Shown: positions 43,087 through 52,567, counted from the stretch's first letter. The stretch is DNA of 55,674 bases from Shewanella salipaludis (GCF_012911865.1 NZ_JAAXYH010000019.1:1-55674), one strand, 5' to 3'. Program-made: numbers and translations. The notes: generated by a model not told the origin, from the sequence alone.

Positions 43087-43941
43087 TTAACTGACCAGGC
43101 CGAAGATGGTCAACAGAGACAGGAGGGTCACCAAGAGCATGAAGTTGCGCTTAGTCAGGGCCAACAGGGCCAAGGTCGGTTGCACGCTGACCGGGGCATT
43201 GCCGGCATCCTCGGCCACAGACTCGGCCGCCATCGCCGTTTCGGTGATCACGCGCCTGGCGCTGGTTCCCGGCCGCAAGGCATTCGCCCGCCAGGTCGCC
43301 AGCGCCCGACTGAACTCGCCGCTGAGCACATAACCGAAGGCGAAGAGTCGGCTCGGCAACCAATCCAGCAGCATGAGTACCGTATCCACCAGCGGCAATG
43401 CCTGCGCCTTGCGTCTATTCTCTTCGGCGTAGAAGCGTACGGTACAATAGAAGATGGCGCCAACCGGGCCGAGGAAGACCAGATACAAGGCAACGGCGCC
43501 ATAGTAGCGATAGTTAATCCAGGCCACACTCTGGCCGACCTTGGTGCCGAGATCCGTCTCAGAGACGGCATCGAAGCACTCGCTGCAATCCAGCTCGCCG
43601 GCATAATGGTAGCAGGCCTGCACATCGCCGCGACACGCCGCCTGGATATAATGTTTGAAGGCCCGCCGCTGTTGTTGATGACATAAACAGAGCACAGACA
43701 CCAACACCCAGAGGACCAGACTGAGGCCCCCCCAGAACAGACCAGCAGCAGCCCAGCTGAGCAGGTAGACGCCGACAGCCGGCAGAACCAAGGCCAAGGC
43801 CATCACGAGATCCGAACTCAAAGGTTCACTGCCGAATACACTCGCGTGATATCGCCTGAGCAAGCCATCAAACTGCCATGTCGACGGCAGCAACTTCAGC
43901 CTTTCCACCAGAATCGCGACCAACAAAGAGAACAGTGCCAT
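43087..43941 (-). CDS. ampE: AmpE-family inner-membrane protein
   Basis: A 284-residue membrane protein of the AmpE/CobD-like family. It has about four membrane segments: residues 1-18 (MALFSLLVAILVERLKLL), 45-80, 150-170 (GAVALYLVFLGPVGAIFY) and the C-terminal LTKRNFMLLVTLLSLLTIFG. The Arg- and Asp-containing loops are conserved in the family (ERLK, WLPSRLFAFGYVLSGEF). AmpE is historically linked with AmpD in beta-lactamase regulation, but its biochemical role is not settled. It follows ampD by 91 bp on the same strand, the usual ampDE order. Confidence 0.88.
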   Translation of the reverse strand: MALFSLLVAILVERLKLLPSTWQFDGLLRRYHASVFGSEPLSSDLVMALALVLPAVGVYLLSWAAAGLFWGGLSLVLWVLVSVLCLCHQQQRRAFKHYIQAACRGDVQACYHYAGELDCSECFDAVSETDLGTKVGQSVAWINYRYYGAVALYLVFLGPVGAIFYCTVRFYAEENRRKAQALPLVDTVLMLLDWLPSRLFAFGYVLSGEFSRALATWRANALRPGTSARRVITETAMAAESVAEDAGNAPVSVQPTLALLALTKRNFMLLVTLLSLLTIFGLVS

Positions 43942-44032
43942 CTATCTCACCTCATTAATGTGTATGCGCGCCGGATAAGGGAAACTGTCTCCAGGCCTTA
44001 ACCCACGGCATCTTATGCGTCAACCGGCCTAT

Positions 44033-44581
44033 CTATCCAGCCAGGCCACCCAGATACCTATGCCAATCGAAGCTCGCTCCAGGATCTGTCTTGCGTCCAG
44101 GGGCGATATCGCTATGTCCCACTATTCTCTCGGGACTCAGCAGGGGATATTCCTGCAGCAGTTGACGGGTGAGTCTATCCAACTGCAGGTACTGCTGCTC
44201 CGTATAGGCAAGCTCGTCCGTTCCCTCCAACTCTATGCCTATGGCAAAGTCATTGCAGTTTTCACGCCCCTGAAAAGATGACAGGCCCGCATGCCAGGCC
44301 CTGTCATCACAGGAAACATATTGCACTATTTCACCATCCCGGCGGATCAGGAAATGGGCCGAGACTTGGAGATCAGCCAAGCAGGCAAAACTGGCATCCG
44401 CCTGCACATCGAGACAACCCTGAAACAAGGCGTCTATATACGGCAAGCCGAAACAACCTGCCGGCAGGCTGATGTTATGGATCACCAGCAGACTGACCTC
44501 GGCCTCAGGACGAGCATTGAAATGGGGTGATTCACAGCGCCGCGCCTGCTTAAGCCAGCCTGAGGTAAATTGCCATTGCAC
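44033..44581 (-). CDS. ampD: 1,6-anhydro-N-acetylmuramyl-L-alanine amidase
   Basis: A 182-residue cytoplasmic zinc amidase that cleaves the peptide from anhydro-muropeptides during murein recycling, lowering the inducer of AmpR-controlled beta-lactamases. The start is the GTG at 44581 (VQWQFTSGWLKQARRC), with AGGAG eight bases before it; in-frame sequence upstream is not family-like. Zinc ligands are in VIHNISLP, in AWHAGLSSF and in GHSDIAPGRKTDPG, with catalytic Lys and Asp in the last. Length matches E. coli AmpD (183). It diverges from nadC, as in many gammaproteobacteria. Confidence 0.94.
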   Translation of the reverse strand: MQWQFTSGWLKQARRCESPHFNARPEAEVSLLVIHNISLPAGCFGLPYIDALFQGCLDVQADASFACLADLQVSAHFLIRRDGEIVQYVSCDDRAWHAGLSSFQGRENCNDFAIGIELEGTDELAYTEQQYLQLDRLTRQLLQEYPLLSPERIVGHSDIAPGRKTDPGASFDWHRYLGGLAG

Positions 44582-44853
44582 GTCACACACTCCTGCCCAA
44601 TAGAGAAACCTCTTAACTCTAGCAGTTTTAACTGACTGAATATAGACGGCATATAGCATTGCGGCCCGGAAGCGAAGACAGGGCCCAATTAAACCTCATA
44701 TCCCGCCCCCCGACCCGGCACACATGGAAAAAAGCGCCCAGGATGAGAGCAAGAAGTGGCAACAAAACTGCGTTTTTGTACCCGCTTATGATAATCTTAA
44801 GCGGTAAAAAGTCCCACTTTCGGTACCATAAGCACAGCCCAAGGACACCCAGC

Positions 44854-45753
44854 ATGCTAGAGAATGATATACGTCTTGCCGTCAAAATTGCCCTGGATGA
44901 GGATTTAGGCCACACAGCCAATCCACAGGCTGATGGTACAGATCCAGAGACAGCGGCATACTCAACCGGCGATATCACGGCACAATTGATCCCCGCCGAC
45001 AGATATGCCGAAGCCAGCCTCATCACCCGCGAAGATGGTGTCTTCTGTGGCAAGGCCTGGGCGGAACAAGTCTTCAACCAACTGGGCAGCGAGGTCGCCA
45101 TTCACTGGCATGTGGACGATGGCGATCTCATAGTGGCTAATCAGGTATTGTGTGAACTGTCAGGTCCAGCCCGCAGTATCTTGACCGGTGAGCGCACCGC
45201 GATGAATTTCATTCAAACCCTTTCCGGGGTGGCGACCCTGACCAAACATTATGTCGACAAACTCGCAGGTACCAATACCCGCCTGCTGGATACCCGTAAG
45301 ACACTGCCAGGGCTGAGAACCGCGCAGAAGTATGCCGTCACCTGTGGCGGAGGTCATAACCACAGGATAGGCCTGTTCGATGCTTTCCTGATCAAGGAGA
45401 ACCATATCCTGGCCTGTGGCGGTATCCCTCAGGCCGTCAACGCCGCCCGTAAGCTGCATGCAGACAAGGCTGTCGAGGTCGAAGTCGAGTCCCTGGCAGA
45501 ACTGACACAAGCCCTGGATGCCGGCGCAGATATCATAATGCTGGACAATTTCGACGTGACCATGATGATAGATGCCGTGGCCATCAACGACAGCTATAAA
45601 GACAGGGGTCAGAATACTAAGCTGGAAGTCTCGGGTAATGTCACCTTGGATACCCTGGCGGACTTTGCCCGCACCGGGGTCGACTATATCTCGGTCGGGG
45701 CACTGACCAAGCACCTGCGCGCCCTGGACCTGTCACTCAGGTTGAAGGCATAA
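44854..45753 (+). CDS. nadC: Nicotinate-nucleotide pyrophosphorylase (quinolinate phosphoribosyltransferase)
   Basis: A 299-residue enzyme that converts quinolinate and PRPP to nicotinate mononucleotide, CO2 and PPi in de novo NAD synthesis. The start at 44854 follows AAGGACACCCAGC; upstream in-frame sequence lies in the ampD promoter region. Motifs: EDLGHTANPQADG with GDITAQLI near the start, GERTAMNFIQTLSGVAT, LLDTRKTLPGLR, the active-site GGGHNHRIGLFDAFLIKENH, VEVEVESLAEL, and the C-terminal LEVSGNVTLDTL with GVDYISVGALTK. The length matches E. coli NadC (297). Confidence 0.96.
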   Translation: MLENDIRLAVKIALDEDLGHTANPQADGTDPETAAYSTGDITAQLIPADRYAEASLITREDGVFCGKAWAEQVFNQLGSEVAIHWHVDDGDLIVANQVLCELSGPARSILTGERTAMNFIQTLSGVATLTKHYVDKLAGTNTRLLDTRKTLPGLRTAQKYAVTCGGGHNHRIGLFDAFLIKENHILACGGIPQAVNAARKLHADKAVEVEVESLAELTQALDAGADIIMLDNFDVTMMIDAVAINDSYKDRGQNTKLEVSGNVTLDTLADFARTGVDYISVGALTKHLRALDLSLRLKA

Positions 45754-45780
45754 CGCCTGCTACATCATCTTTTTAGCCTT

Positions 45781-45808
45781 GGCGTCGAGTCCTATCTGGC
45801 TCGACGCC
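45781..45808 (+). terminator. Probable nadC terminator
   Basis: A 9-bp stem GGCGTCGAG with CTCGACGCC and a 10-base loop. The T-run after it is weak (TCGGTTTAT), so efficiency is uncertain. Confidence 0.55.
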
Positions 45809-46547
45809 TCGGTTTATCCCGGCAGGGGCTCACCTGGTATCCATCCAAAGCAGTATAAGCAAGCAAAAAAGCGCTGAAAAAAGCCTGGCTCGAACAAACA
45901 TCGCGCTTCTGCCCGGGAAAAATTCTGCCTCTGCTCCATCCAAGATACCGAATTTGTTCCCGGCGATACTTTTGCTACGCCAAATACGAACAAAAAATCT
46001 GCCTTACCGGTAATTTCCTCTCCTGCAAACAGAGAAAAACCTCGGCTCAATCTGGTGTTTTTTCCGCCTGTTTTTTGACTTACGGCAATTAAGTGTCGCA
46101 TACGGTTTATATGTCAAATAAGTGTTACTCAAAAAATGTACAATTTCGCGCAAACCCAGTAACCAAGCCAATTATTTGCGGTTAAAGTGAAAATTAAGTT
46201 TCCTTTTTTTGTAACTTTATAATAACTTTTAGGGCAAGCGAGAGGGTGGCTTTGAGCTCGTATCAGAGATCTCAGTTCAGGCATTACTGATTGAGTCATG
46301 GCACATTTGTTTCACCGCTTCTCGTCGGTAGCTGTCGACCTAAATGACATGCGATGTAGCTTCAAACAATTAGCTCGAGATGTAGCTTAAAAAACGGCTT
46401 CAATCCCATAAATTCATATTGATTTGGGCAAACGGCACCATCCACAGGAGTCTGCTATCCTTAATCGACTGGTTAACGAGAGTAAGACAGGAAGCAGCAA
46501 CAGGAGATGTTGCGGGTTAACTGAGTAGTCCTAATGGAGATAACACA
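45809..46547. other. Long pilA upstream region
   Basis: 740 bp with no supported gene. A minus-strand frame at 45814-46101 (95 codons) is open, but it has no binding site or known family. The right half is AT-rich. A candidate sigma-54 site lies at 46299-46314, and a sigma-70-like TATAAT near 46219. If transcription starts near either, pilA has an untranslated leader of over 200 nt. GGAG lies eight bases before the pilA ATG. Confidence 0.5.
46299..46314 (+). promoter_or_regulatory. Candidate sigma-54 promoter of pilA
   Basis: TGGCAC, five bases, then TTTCA: the -24 element is perfect and the -12 element has one mismatch to TTGCA. PilA genes of related bacteria are RpoN/PilR-dependent. It is 234 bp before the ATG, so this would imply a long leader. 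Confidence 0.4.
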
Positions 46548-47006
46548 ATGAAAGGCATTACATTAAACAAGAACGCTAAAGGTTTCACCCTGATCGAACT
46601 GATGATCGTGGTCGCCATCATAGGTATTCTGGCAGCGATCGCCCTGCCTGCCTATAAAGATTACACAACAAAAGCTAAGTTCTCCGAAGTAGTTGTTGGT
46701 ACTTCTGCGTTGAAAACACAGATTGAAATTTGTGCCCAAGATCTGGCTACAGTCACTGGATGTACAGCTGCAGCATCAGGTAATGGTTGGTCTATTCCTG
46801 CTGACATTTCAGTTGCAGATGGCAACATAGGCTCAATGACTGTGAGTGATGGTCTGATTACAGCTACCGCCGTTGGTGTTTCAGGTACGCCTGTGAAGGG
46901 TCTTGAAGGACAAACATACACTCTTCAAGCAGCTATCAATGCTGCTGGCAAAGTTACCTGGACTAAAGGCGGTACCTGCCTGACTGGTTCACCAATCATT
47001 TGCTAA
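46548..47006 (+). CDS. pilA: Type IV major pilin (type IVa)
   Basis: A 152-residue prepilin. A short basic leader ends MKGITLNKNAKG, cleaved before the Phe of FTLIELMIVVAIIGILAAIA; Glu5 of the mature protein is present. The N-terminal helix is the membrane and assembly segment. The variable globular domain has two Cys pairs: ICAQDLATVTGC near the middle and the terminal D-loop CLTGSPIIC. It is the fibre subunit for twitching, adhesion or DNA uptake. Base composition is more AT-rich than pilBCD next door, usual for a diversifying pilin. The following 96-bp gap to pilB contains a terminator, so pilA is transcribed at a higher level on its own. Confidence 0.94.
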   Translation: MKGITLNKNAKGFTLIELMIVVAIIGILAAIALPAYKDYTTKAKFSEVVVGTSALKTQIEICAQDLATVTGCTAAASGNGWSIPADISVADGNIGSMTVSDGLITATAVGVSGTPVKGLEGQTYTLQAAINAAGKVTWTKGGTCLTGSPIIC

Positions 47007-47026
47007 AAGTTAATACTTACTGAGAT

Positions 47027-47054
47027 TTGGGCGGGTAACACCGCCCAATTTTTT
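47027..47054 (+). terminator. pilA terminator
   Basis: An 8-bp stem TTGGGCGG, six-base loop, CCGCCCAA, followed by six T. Confidence 0.92.
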
Positions 47055-47102
47055 CATATTTACAAAATAAACCCTTAACTTAGTCGCGGGAAAAGTAAGT
47101 TA

Positions 47103-48812
47103 ATGCCCACAACAGGTCTCCATCTAGGTTTATCGACACTCTTTATCCGCCAAGGCTTGCTCAGCGAAGCCCAGATAGCGGAGGCCATCAACGTATCCCG
47201 CAAGAGCAAGCTCTCCCTGGTCAGCACCTTGGTCACGGAAAAATTATTATCTGCCAAGGCCATAGCCGAGCTATGCTATGAAGAATATGGCACCCCGCTG
47301 CTGGATCTCGACGAATTCGATATCGCCTCCATTCCGGATGACTTCCTCAACAAGAAGCTGATCGAGAAGCATAGATGCCTGCCATTATTCAAACGCGGCA
47401 ACCGCCTCTACATAGGCACCTCGGATCCCAGTAATATCGCCGCATTGGAAGACTTCCAGTTCAGCGCCGGCCTGCACGCCGAAGCCATACTGGTCGAGGA
47501 AGACAAGCTCGCCAAGGCACTGGAAAAAATTCTCGAGGAAGACCTCAACAGCCTGGACTTGAGCGGCATAGACGAAGAAGCGCTGGCCGGCATAGAAGTC
47601 ACGGACACGGACAAGCGGCATGAAGAAAGCACTGGCGACAGCAGTGACGATGCCCCTATTGTCATCTACATCAATAAGATACTCACGGATGCGATCCGTA
47701 AGGGCGCTTCGGATCTGCATTTCGAGCCCTACGAGAAACGCTACCGTATTCGTTTTCGCATCGACGGCATACTGCATGAAGTATCCGAACCCCCTATCAG
47801 CCTGTCCGGGCGCATCTCGGCCCGCCTCAAGGTGATGTCCAAGCTGGATATCGCCGAACGGCGAGTGCCCCAGGATGGACGCATCAAAATGAAGCTGTCG
47901 CGCACCAAGTCCATCGACTTCCGGGTCAGCACCCTGCCCACCATCTGGGGCGAAAAGATAGTGATGCGTATCCTCGACTCCTCCTCGGCGCAGCTGGGGA
48001 TCGAGAAGCTGGGCTACGAGCCGGATCAGGAGCAACTCTACCTAGAAATGCTGGCCAAACCCCAAGGCATGATCTTGGTCACTGGGCCTACGGGTTCCGG
48101 TAAGACAGTCTCCCTGTATACGGGACTGAACATACTCAATACGGAAGAGCGCAACATCAGCACCGCGGAAGATCCGGTCGAGATCAATCTCGAAGGCGTC
48201 AATCAGGTGCATATCAATCTCAAGGCCGGCCTCACCTTCGCCTCGGCGCTGCGCTCCTTCCTGCGCCAGGATCCCGATGTGGTGATGGTGGGTGAGATCC
48301 GTGACCTGGAAACCGCCGAAATCGCCATCAAGGCGGCGCAGACGGGTCACCTGGTGCTCTCGACCCTGCATACCAACTCGGCGGCAGAGACCCTGACCCG
48401 TTTGGTTAACATGGGGGTACCGGGTTACAACATCGCCAGTTCGGTGAATCTGATCATCGCCCAACGTCTGACCCGACGCCTATGCCCTGAATGCAAGCAA
48501 GCGGAAGATATCCCAGAACATGAACTTCTCAAGCTCGGCTTCAGCAAAAGCCAAATAGACAGCGGCTTCACCGTATTCAAGCCCGTCGGCTGCGATCTCT
48601 GCTCCGGTGGTTACAAGGGACGAGTCGGTGTCTATGAAGTGATGAAGATGTCCGATGAAATCGCCAGAACCATAATGGAGGGAGGCAACTCGCTGCAAAT
48701 TGCCAATCAAGCCAAGGAACAGGGCATGCGGGATCTGCGCCAATCAGGCCTGCTCAAGGTGATCCAAGGGGTCACCAGCATTACCGAAATCAACCGTGTC
48801 ACCAGCATCTAG
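47103..48812 (+). CDS. pilB: Type IV pilus assembly ATPase
   Basis: A 569-residue extension motor of the GspE/PilB secretion-ATPase family. The N-terminal MshEN-like domain (about 10-150, two repeats around LLSEAQIAEAI and FKRGNRLYIGTSDP) could bind cyclic-di-GMP as in MshE relatives; that is inference. The motor domain has Walker A GPTGSGKT near residue 328, an Asp box (STAEDPVEI), Walker B (RQDPDVVMVGEIRD) and a His box (TGHLVLSTLHTN). A zinc-binding tetracysteine follows (CPEC at about 462 and CDLC about 35 residues later). It powers PilA polymerisation at the inner membrane and is followed by pilC 32 bp downstream. Confidence 0.96.
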   Translation: MPTTGLHLGLSTLFIRQGLLSEAQIAEAINVSRKSKLSLVSTLVTEKLLSAKAIAELCYEEYGTPLLDLDEFDIASIPDDFLNKKLIEKHRCLPLFKRGNRLYIGTSDPSNIAALEDFQFSAGLHAEAILVEEDKLAKALEKILEEDLNSLDLSGIDEEALAGIEVTDTDKRHEESTGDSSDDAPIVIYINKILTDAIRKGASDLHFEPYEKRYRIRFRIDGILHEVSEPPISLSGRISARLKVMSKLDIAERRVPQDGRIKMKLSRTKSIDFRVSTLPTIWGEKIVMRILDSSSAQLGIEKLGYEPDQEQLYLEMLAKPQGMILVTGPTGSGKTVSLYTGLNILNTEERNISTAEDPVEINLEGVNQVHINLKAGLTFASALRSFLRQDPDVVMVGEIRDLETAEIAIKAAQTGHLVLSTLHTNSAAETLTRLVNMGVPGYNIASSVNLIIAQRLTRRLCPECKQAEDIPEHELLKLGFSKSQIDSGFTVFKPVGCDLCSGGYKGRVGVYEVMKMSDEIARTIMEGGNSLQIANQAKEQGMRDLRQSGLLKVIQGVTSITEINRVTSI

Positions 48813-48844
48813 CCCTAGCCGCTATTTTCAACCGAGGAGCCATT

Positions 48845-50113
48845 ATGGCAAGCGCCACCGCAGTCAAGAAGAGGTCCAAGGCAGAGAGTAAAGCCCAAAA
48901 GAGTCAACCCAAGGTGTATACCTTCGAATGGAAAGGCCTCAACCGCGACGGCAAGAAGACGGGCGGCGAGCTCAAGGGCAGCAGCGTCGCCGAGGTCAAG
49001 AGCCAGCTGAAGAAGCAGGGGGTCAACCCCAAACAGGTGCGCAAGAAGTCGGCCTCCCTGTTTGCCCGTGAAAAAAGCATCAATGCCATGGATATCGCCA
49101 TGATCACCCGCCAGATAGCCACTATGCTGGCCGCCGGCGTGCCTCTGGTAACCACCATCGAATTGCTCGGCCGTGGTCATGAGAAGGCCAAGGTGCGGGA
49201 GCTTCTGGGCATAATAGTCGCAGACGTGCAGGCGGGGATCCCCCTCTCGGATGCCTTGCGACCCCATAGGCGTTATTTCGACGATCTCTATGTCGATCTG
49301 GTGGCGGCGGGCGAGCATTCGGGGGCACTGGACGCGGTATTCGAGCGTGTCGCCACCTACAAGGAAAAAGCCGAGCAGCTGAAATCCAAGATCAAGAAGG
49401 CCATGTTCTATCCCGTCGCCGTAGTAGTAGTAGCTATTGCCGTTACCACCCTGCTGCTGCTATTCGTGGTGCCCCAGTTCGAAGACATCTTTGCCAGCTT
49501 CGGCGCCGAGCTGCCGGCCTTCACCCAGCTGATCATCGGCATCTCCCGCTGGCTGCAAACCTCCTGGTATTACTTCGTGATAGGCATCATCATCGCCGCC
49601 TTCTCATTCGTTCGCGCCCACAGAAACTCCCAGGCCTTCAGGGATCGCATCGATGAGTTGGTGCTGAAGATACCTTTGATAGGCGACATACTGCATAAGG
49701 CAGCCATGGCCCGCTTTGCCCGCACCCTGGCGACCACCTTCGCCGCCGGCGTGCCGCTGATCGACGGCATGGTGTCGGCCGCCGGCGCCTCGGGCAATGC
49801 GGTGTACCGCAAGGCGCTGCTGAAGATACGCCAGGAGGTGATGGCCGGGATGCAGATGAACATAGCCATGCGTACCACTGAGCTATTCCCCGACATGCTT
49901 ATTCAGATGGTGATGATAGGCGAAGAGTCAGGCTCGCTGGACAACATGCTCAACAAGGTCGCCAACATCTACGAGATGCAGGTCGATGATGCCGTCGATG
50001 GCCTCTCCAGCCTGATCGAACCCATAATGATGGTGGTGATAGGCACCTTGGTCGGTGGCCTGATCGTCGGCATGTATTTACCTATATTCCAAATGGGTAA
50101 CGTGGTAGGTTAA
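48845..50113 (+). CDS. pilC: Type IV pilus inner-membrane platform protein
   Basis: A 422-residue polytopic protein of the GspF/PilC family. A basic N-terminus (residues 5-25) is followed by two homologous T2SSF cytoplasmic domains (about 75-200 and 280-400), each followed by membrane helices (PVAVVVVAIAVTTLLLLFVV near 195-215; MMVVIGTLVGGLIVGMYLPI near the end) and another near 240-258. It connects the PilB motor to the pilin pool. GAGGAG precedes the ATG. It sits in the pilB-pilC-pilD unit. Confidence 0.95.
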   Translation: MASATAVKKRSKAESKAQKSQPKVYTFEWKGLNRDGKKTGGELKGSSVAEVKSQLKKQGVNPKQVRKKSASLFAREKSINAMDIAMITRQIATMLAAGVPLVTTIELLGRGHEKAKVRELLGIIVADVQAGIPLSDALRPHRRYFDDLYVDLVAAGEHSGALDAVFERVATYKEKAEQLKSKIKKAMFYPVAVVVVAIAVTTLLLLFVVPQFEDIFASFGAELPAFTQLIIGISRWLQTSWYYFVIGIIIAAFSFVRAHRNSQAFRDRIDELVLKIPLIGDILHKAAMARFARTLATTFAAGVPLIDGMVSAAGASGNAVYRKALLKIRQEVMAGMQMNIAMRTTELFPDMLIQMVMIGEESGSLDNMLNKVANIYEMQVDDAVDGLSSLIEPIMMVVIGTLVGGLIVGMYLPIFQMGNVVG

Positions 50114-50172
50114 GTTGTTAACTTTTCATGATAAGAACCCGTAATACACACCCATAATAAGAATTAGTTGAA

Positions 50173-51087
50173 ATGTCAGAAATCCTTAGTGTTTTAAGCC
50201 ATAACTTGTGGCTGTTCATCCTCATCAGTTTTATGTTTGCCAGCGTCATAGGCAGCTTCGTCAATGTGGTGATCCATCGTTTGCCCGTGATGATGAAGCG
50301 CCAATGGCAGCAGGAGTGCAACCAATATCTGGCCGAATATCACCCGGAGCAGCTGCAGCAACTGGGAGCTGAGAAACTCAATGAAGCAATAGATCCCTAT
50401 CCAGCCAAATACAATCTGATTTTTCCTTCATCAACCTGCCCCAAATGCCACAACCCCATCAAGCCTTGGCATAATCTACCCATTATTGGCTGGTTAATGT
50501 TGCAAGGAAAATGCGCCTCTTGCCAGTCGCCAATATCACCACGTTATCCTCTGGTAGAACTCATAGCCGGACTCCTTATCTCGGTATTGGCATGGCACTT
50601 TGGTCCCAGCGGGCAGTTTCTCTTCGCCAGTCTGCTCACCTTCGCCCTTATCGCCCTGACAGGCATAGATCTGGACGAGATGCTGTTGCCGGACCAGATC
50701 ACCCTGCCACTGCTGTGGTTGGGATTGATGCTCAATCTGCAAGGCCAGTTTGCCACGGCAACGGATGCACTGATAGGCGCCGCTGCCGGTTATCTCAGCC
50801 TCTGGTCCGTATTCTGGCTATTTAAGCTGCTGACGGGCAAGGAAGGCATGGGCTATGGTGATTTCAAATTGCTCGCCGTATTTGGTGCCTGGCTCGGCTG
50901 GCAAATGCTGCCCCTGGTGATATTGCTGTCATCCCTGGTGGGAGCCTTGGTGGGAATAAGCCTGATAGTCACCAAGCGTCTCGATCAGAGCAACCCTATT
51001 CCCTTCGGGCCTTATATCGCCGCTGCAGGTTGGATTGCCCTCGTCTGGGGTCAGGATATTGTCGATTGGTACCTGGCAACCCTGTGA
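50173..51087 (+). CDS. pilD: Prepilin leader peptidase / N-methyltransferase
   Basis: A 304-residue inner-membrane bifunctional enzyme that removes the prepilin leader and methylates the new N-terminal Phe, serving type IV pili and usually the type II secretion pseudopilins as well. The cytoplasmic loop has the zinc tetracysteine (CPKC, then CASC about 27 residues on). The two active-site aspartates are in GIDLDEMLLPD and GKEGMGYGDFKLL. About eight membrane helices are visible. The binding site is weak. coaE follows by 32 bp, as in many gammaproteobacteria. Confidence 0.95.
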   Translation: MSEILSVLSHNLWLFILISFMFASVIGSFVNVVIHRLPVMMKRQWQQECNQYLAEYHPEQLQQLGAEKLNEAIDPYPAKYNLIFPSSTCPKCHNPIKPWHNLPIIGWLMLQGKCASCQSPISPRYPLVELIAGLLISVLAWHFGPSGQFLFASLLTFALIALTGIDLDEMLLPDQITLPLLWLGLMLNLQGQFATATDALIGAAAGYLSLWSVFWLFKLLTGKEGMGYGDFKLLAVFGAWLGWQMLPLVILLSSLVGALVGISLIVTKRLDQSNPIPFGPYIAAAGWIALVWGQDIVDWYLATL

Positions 51088-51119
51088 TCCCAAGGGCACA
51101 GGGCTAAGGAGTAGCATGC

Positions 51120-51725
51120 ATGTCAAAATTTATCGTTGGCCTGACCGGCGGCATAGGCAGTGGCAAGACCACTGTCGCTAATTTGTTTGCCAAGCAAGGG
51201 ATTACCCTGGTCGATGCCGATCTGGTGGCACGGGATGTCGTTGCCCCTGGCGCAGAGGGTCTGGAACAAATACGGGCCCATTTCGGTGACCAAATCCTGC
51301 TCGATGACGGCAATCTTAACCGTGCGGCGCTGCGGGAGTTGGTATTCAATACGCCGAAAGAACGGCAATGGCTTAACCAATTATTGCACCCCATGATCCG
51401 CGCCGAGATGCTGCGTCAGGTGGCCAGCGCCAGCTCCGCCTATGTCATCATGGTCGTTCCCTTGCTATTTGAGAATGGGTTGGATAAGTTAGTTGATCGG
51501 ACATTAGTGGTGGATATTTCACCCGAATTACAACGCCAAAGAACCATACAGCGTGATGCCGTCGATGCCCGGCAAGTTAACAACATCATTAACAGCCAAA
51601 GCAGCCGGGCAGAGAAACTGGCTAAAGCAGATGACGTTATCGATAATCAAGGAGAGATATCAAAATTAGAGTGCGAGGTTTTAGCACTACACCAGAAATA
51701 CTTACATTTATCCGGTAAAGCCTAA
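51120..51725 (+). CDS. coaE: Dephospho-CoA kinase
   Basis: A 201-residue P-loop kinase for the last step of CoA synthesis (3'-phosphorylation of dephospho-CoA). Walker A is GGIGSGKTTVANLF at residues 9-22, with DADLVARDV and the lid PLLFENGLDKLVDRTLVVD. AAGGAG lies eight bases before the ATG. It sits between pilD and zapD, 9 bp from zapD. Length is typical of the family (about 200-206). Confidence 0.95.
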   Translation: MSKFIVGLTGGIGSGKTTVANLFAKQGITLVDADLVARDVVAPGAEGLEQIRAHFGDQILLDDGNLNRAALRELVFNTPKERQWLNQLLHPMIRAEMLRQVASASSAYVIMVVPLLFENGLDKLVDRTLVVDISPELQRQRTIQRDAVDARQVNNIINSQSSRAEKLAKADDVIDNQGEISKLECEVLALHQKYLHLSGKA

Positions 51726-51734
51726 CCCAACGCC

Positions 51735-52469
51735 ATGACTGAACTTATTTACGAACAGCCCTTGAACGAAAAGATCCGCAGCTACCTGCGCTTGGAATTT
51801 CTGAATAAGCAATTGCACAATAACTTCAGTCAGGATCATCAACAAAGATGCTTCTATCCTTTATTTTCGCTCTGTGAATTGACCGAACGTTGTGACTATC
51901 GTACCGATGTATTGAAAGATATCGACAGACATTTACATCAGCTCCCCCTGTGGCAACAACAGCCAGGCGAAAATCTAATGCCAATAGCACAGCTGCAGCA
52001 GGAGCTTCAGCAGGCCAAGGATACATTGCAGAAATCTGAACGCTTCGGCGCTCAGCTCAAGCAGGATAGATTCCTGTCTGTGTTGCGACAACGTTTTTCC
52101 ATGCCTGGGGCCAGCTGCAGTTTCGATCTTCCACAGTTGCATTTCTGGTTGGCTAAACCCTGGGAAGAACGCAGACAAGATTATCTGAACTGGTGCAGTC
52201 ACTTCGATGCCCTGCTACGCCCCATAGGCATATTGCTTGAGCTTACCCGAGCTACGGCCCAATACACACAGGCAAGTGCCTGCGCCGGCTTCTACCAGGC
52301 CGAAAGCCAACGCCCCCTGTCCCTGGTGAGGGTTAAAGTTGATGCCAGTTATGGCTGTTATCCAACGATCAGCGGGCATAAGAATCGCTACGCGATTCAT
52401 TTTGTGCAGTTCGCACAGCAGCGGCATTCTGACCAAAACATAGATTTCCAACTGGCGGCCTGCACCTGA
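51735..52469 (+). CDS. zapD: FtsZ-associated cell-division protein ZapD
   Basis: A 244-residue cytoplasmic protein (formerly YacF) that bundles FtsZ filaments at the division site. Family features: N-terminal YEQPLNEKIRSYLRLEFL, a helical domain with RCDYRTDVLKDIDRHL, and the beta domain with CSFDLPQLHFWL and a C-terminal GHKNRYAIHFVQF. Length matches E. coli ZapD (247). It is the middle gene of the coaE-zapD-yacG cluster conserved across gammaproteobacteria. Confidence 0.94.
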   Translation: MTELIYEQPLNEKIRSYLRLEFLNKQLHNNFSQDHQQRCFYPLFSLCELTERCDYRTDVLKDIDRHLHQLPLWQQQPGENLMPIAQLQQELQQAKDTLQKSERFGAQLKQDRFLSVLRQRFSMPGASCSFDLPQLHFWLAKPWEERRQDYLNWCSHFDALLRPIGILLELTRATAQYTQASACAGFYQAESQRPLSLVRVKVDASYGCYPTISGHKNRYAIHFVQFAQQRHSDQNIDFQLAACT

Positions 52470-52484
52470 AGGGATTATCATTCC

Positions 52485-52510
52485 CCTAAGCCTAAGCCTA
52501 AGCCTAAGCC
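52485..52510. repeat. CCTAAG hexamer array downstream of zapD
   Basis: Four perfect tandem copies of CCTAAG plus CC, 15 bp after the zapD stop and before the yacG binding site. Confidence 0.93.
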
Positions 52511-52567
52511 ATATAGCTTAGCTTGCACGTCTTAGAGATTGCCAGTATCAGACCCGAGAGAGATGTT

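Noticed and set aside
44628..45101. 157-codon minus-strand frame over the ampD/nadC gap
   Set aside because: Mostly antisense to nadC; the part over the gap encodes a hydrophobic stretch but overlaps both promoters.
45814..46101. 95-codon minus-strand frame in the pilA upstream region
   Set aside because: No binding site and no recognised family; a TTGACA-like element upstream would place the transcript start inside the frame. Mentioned as part of the intergenic region only.
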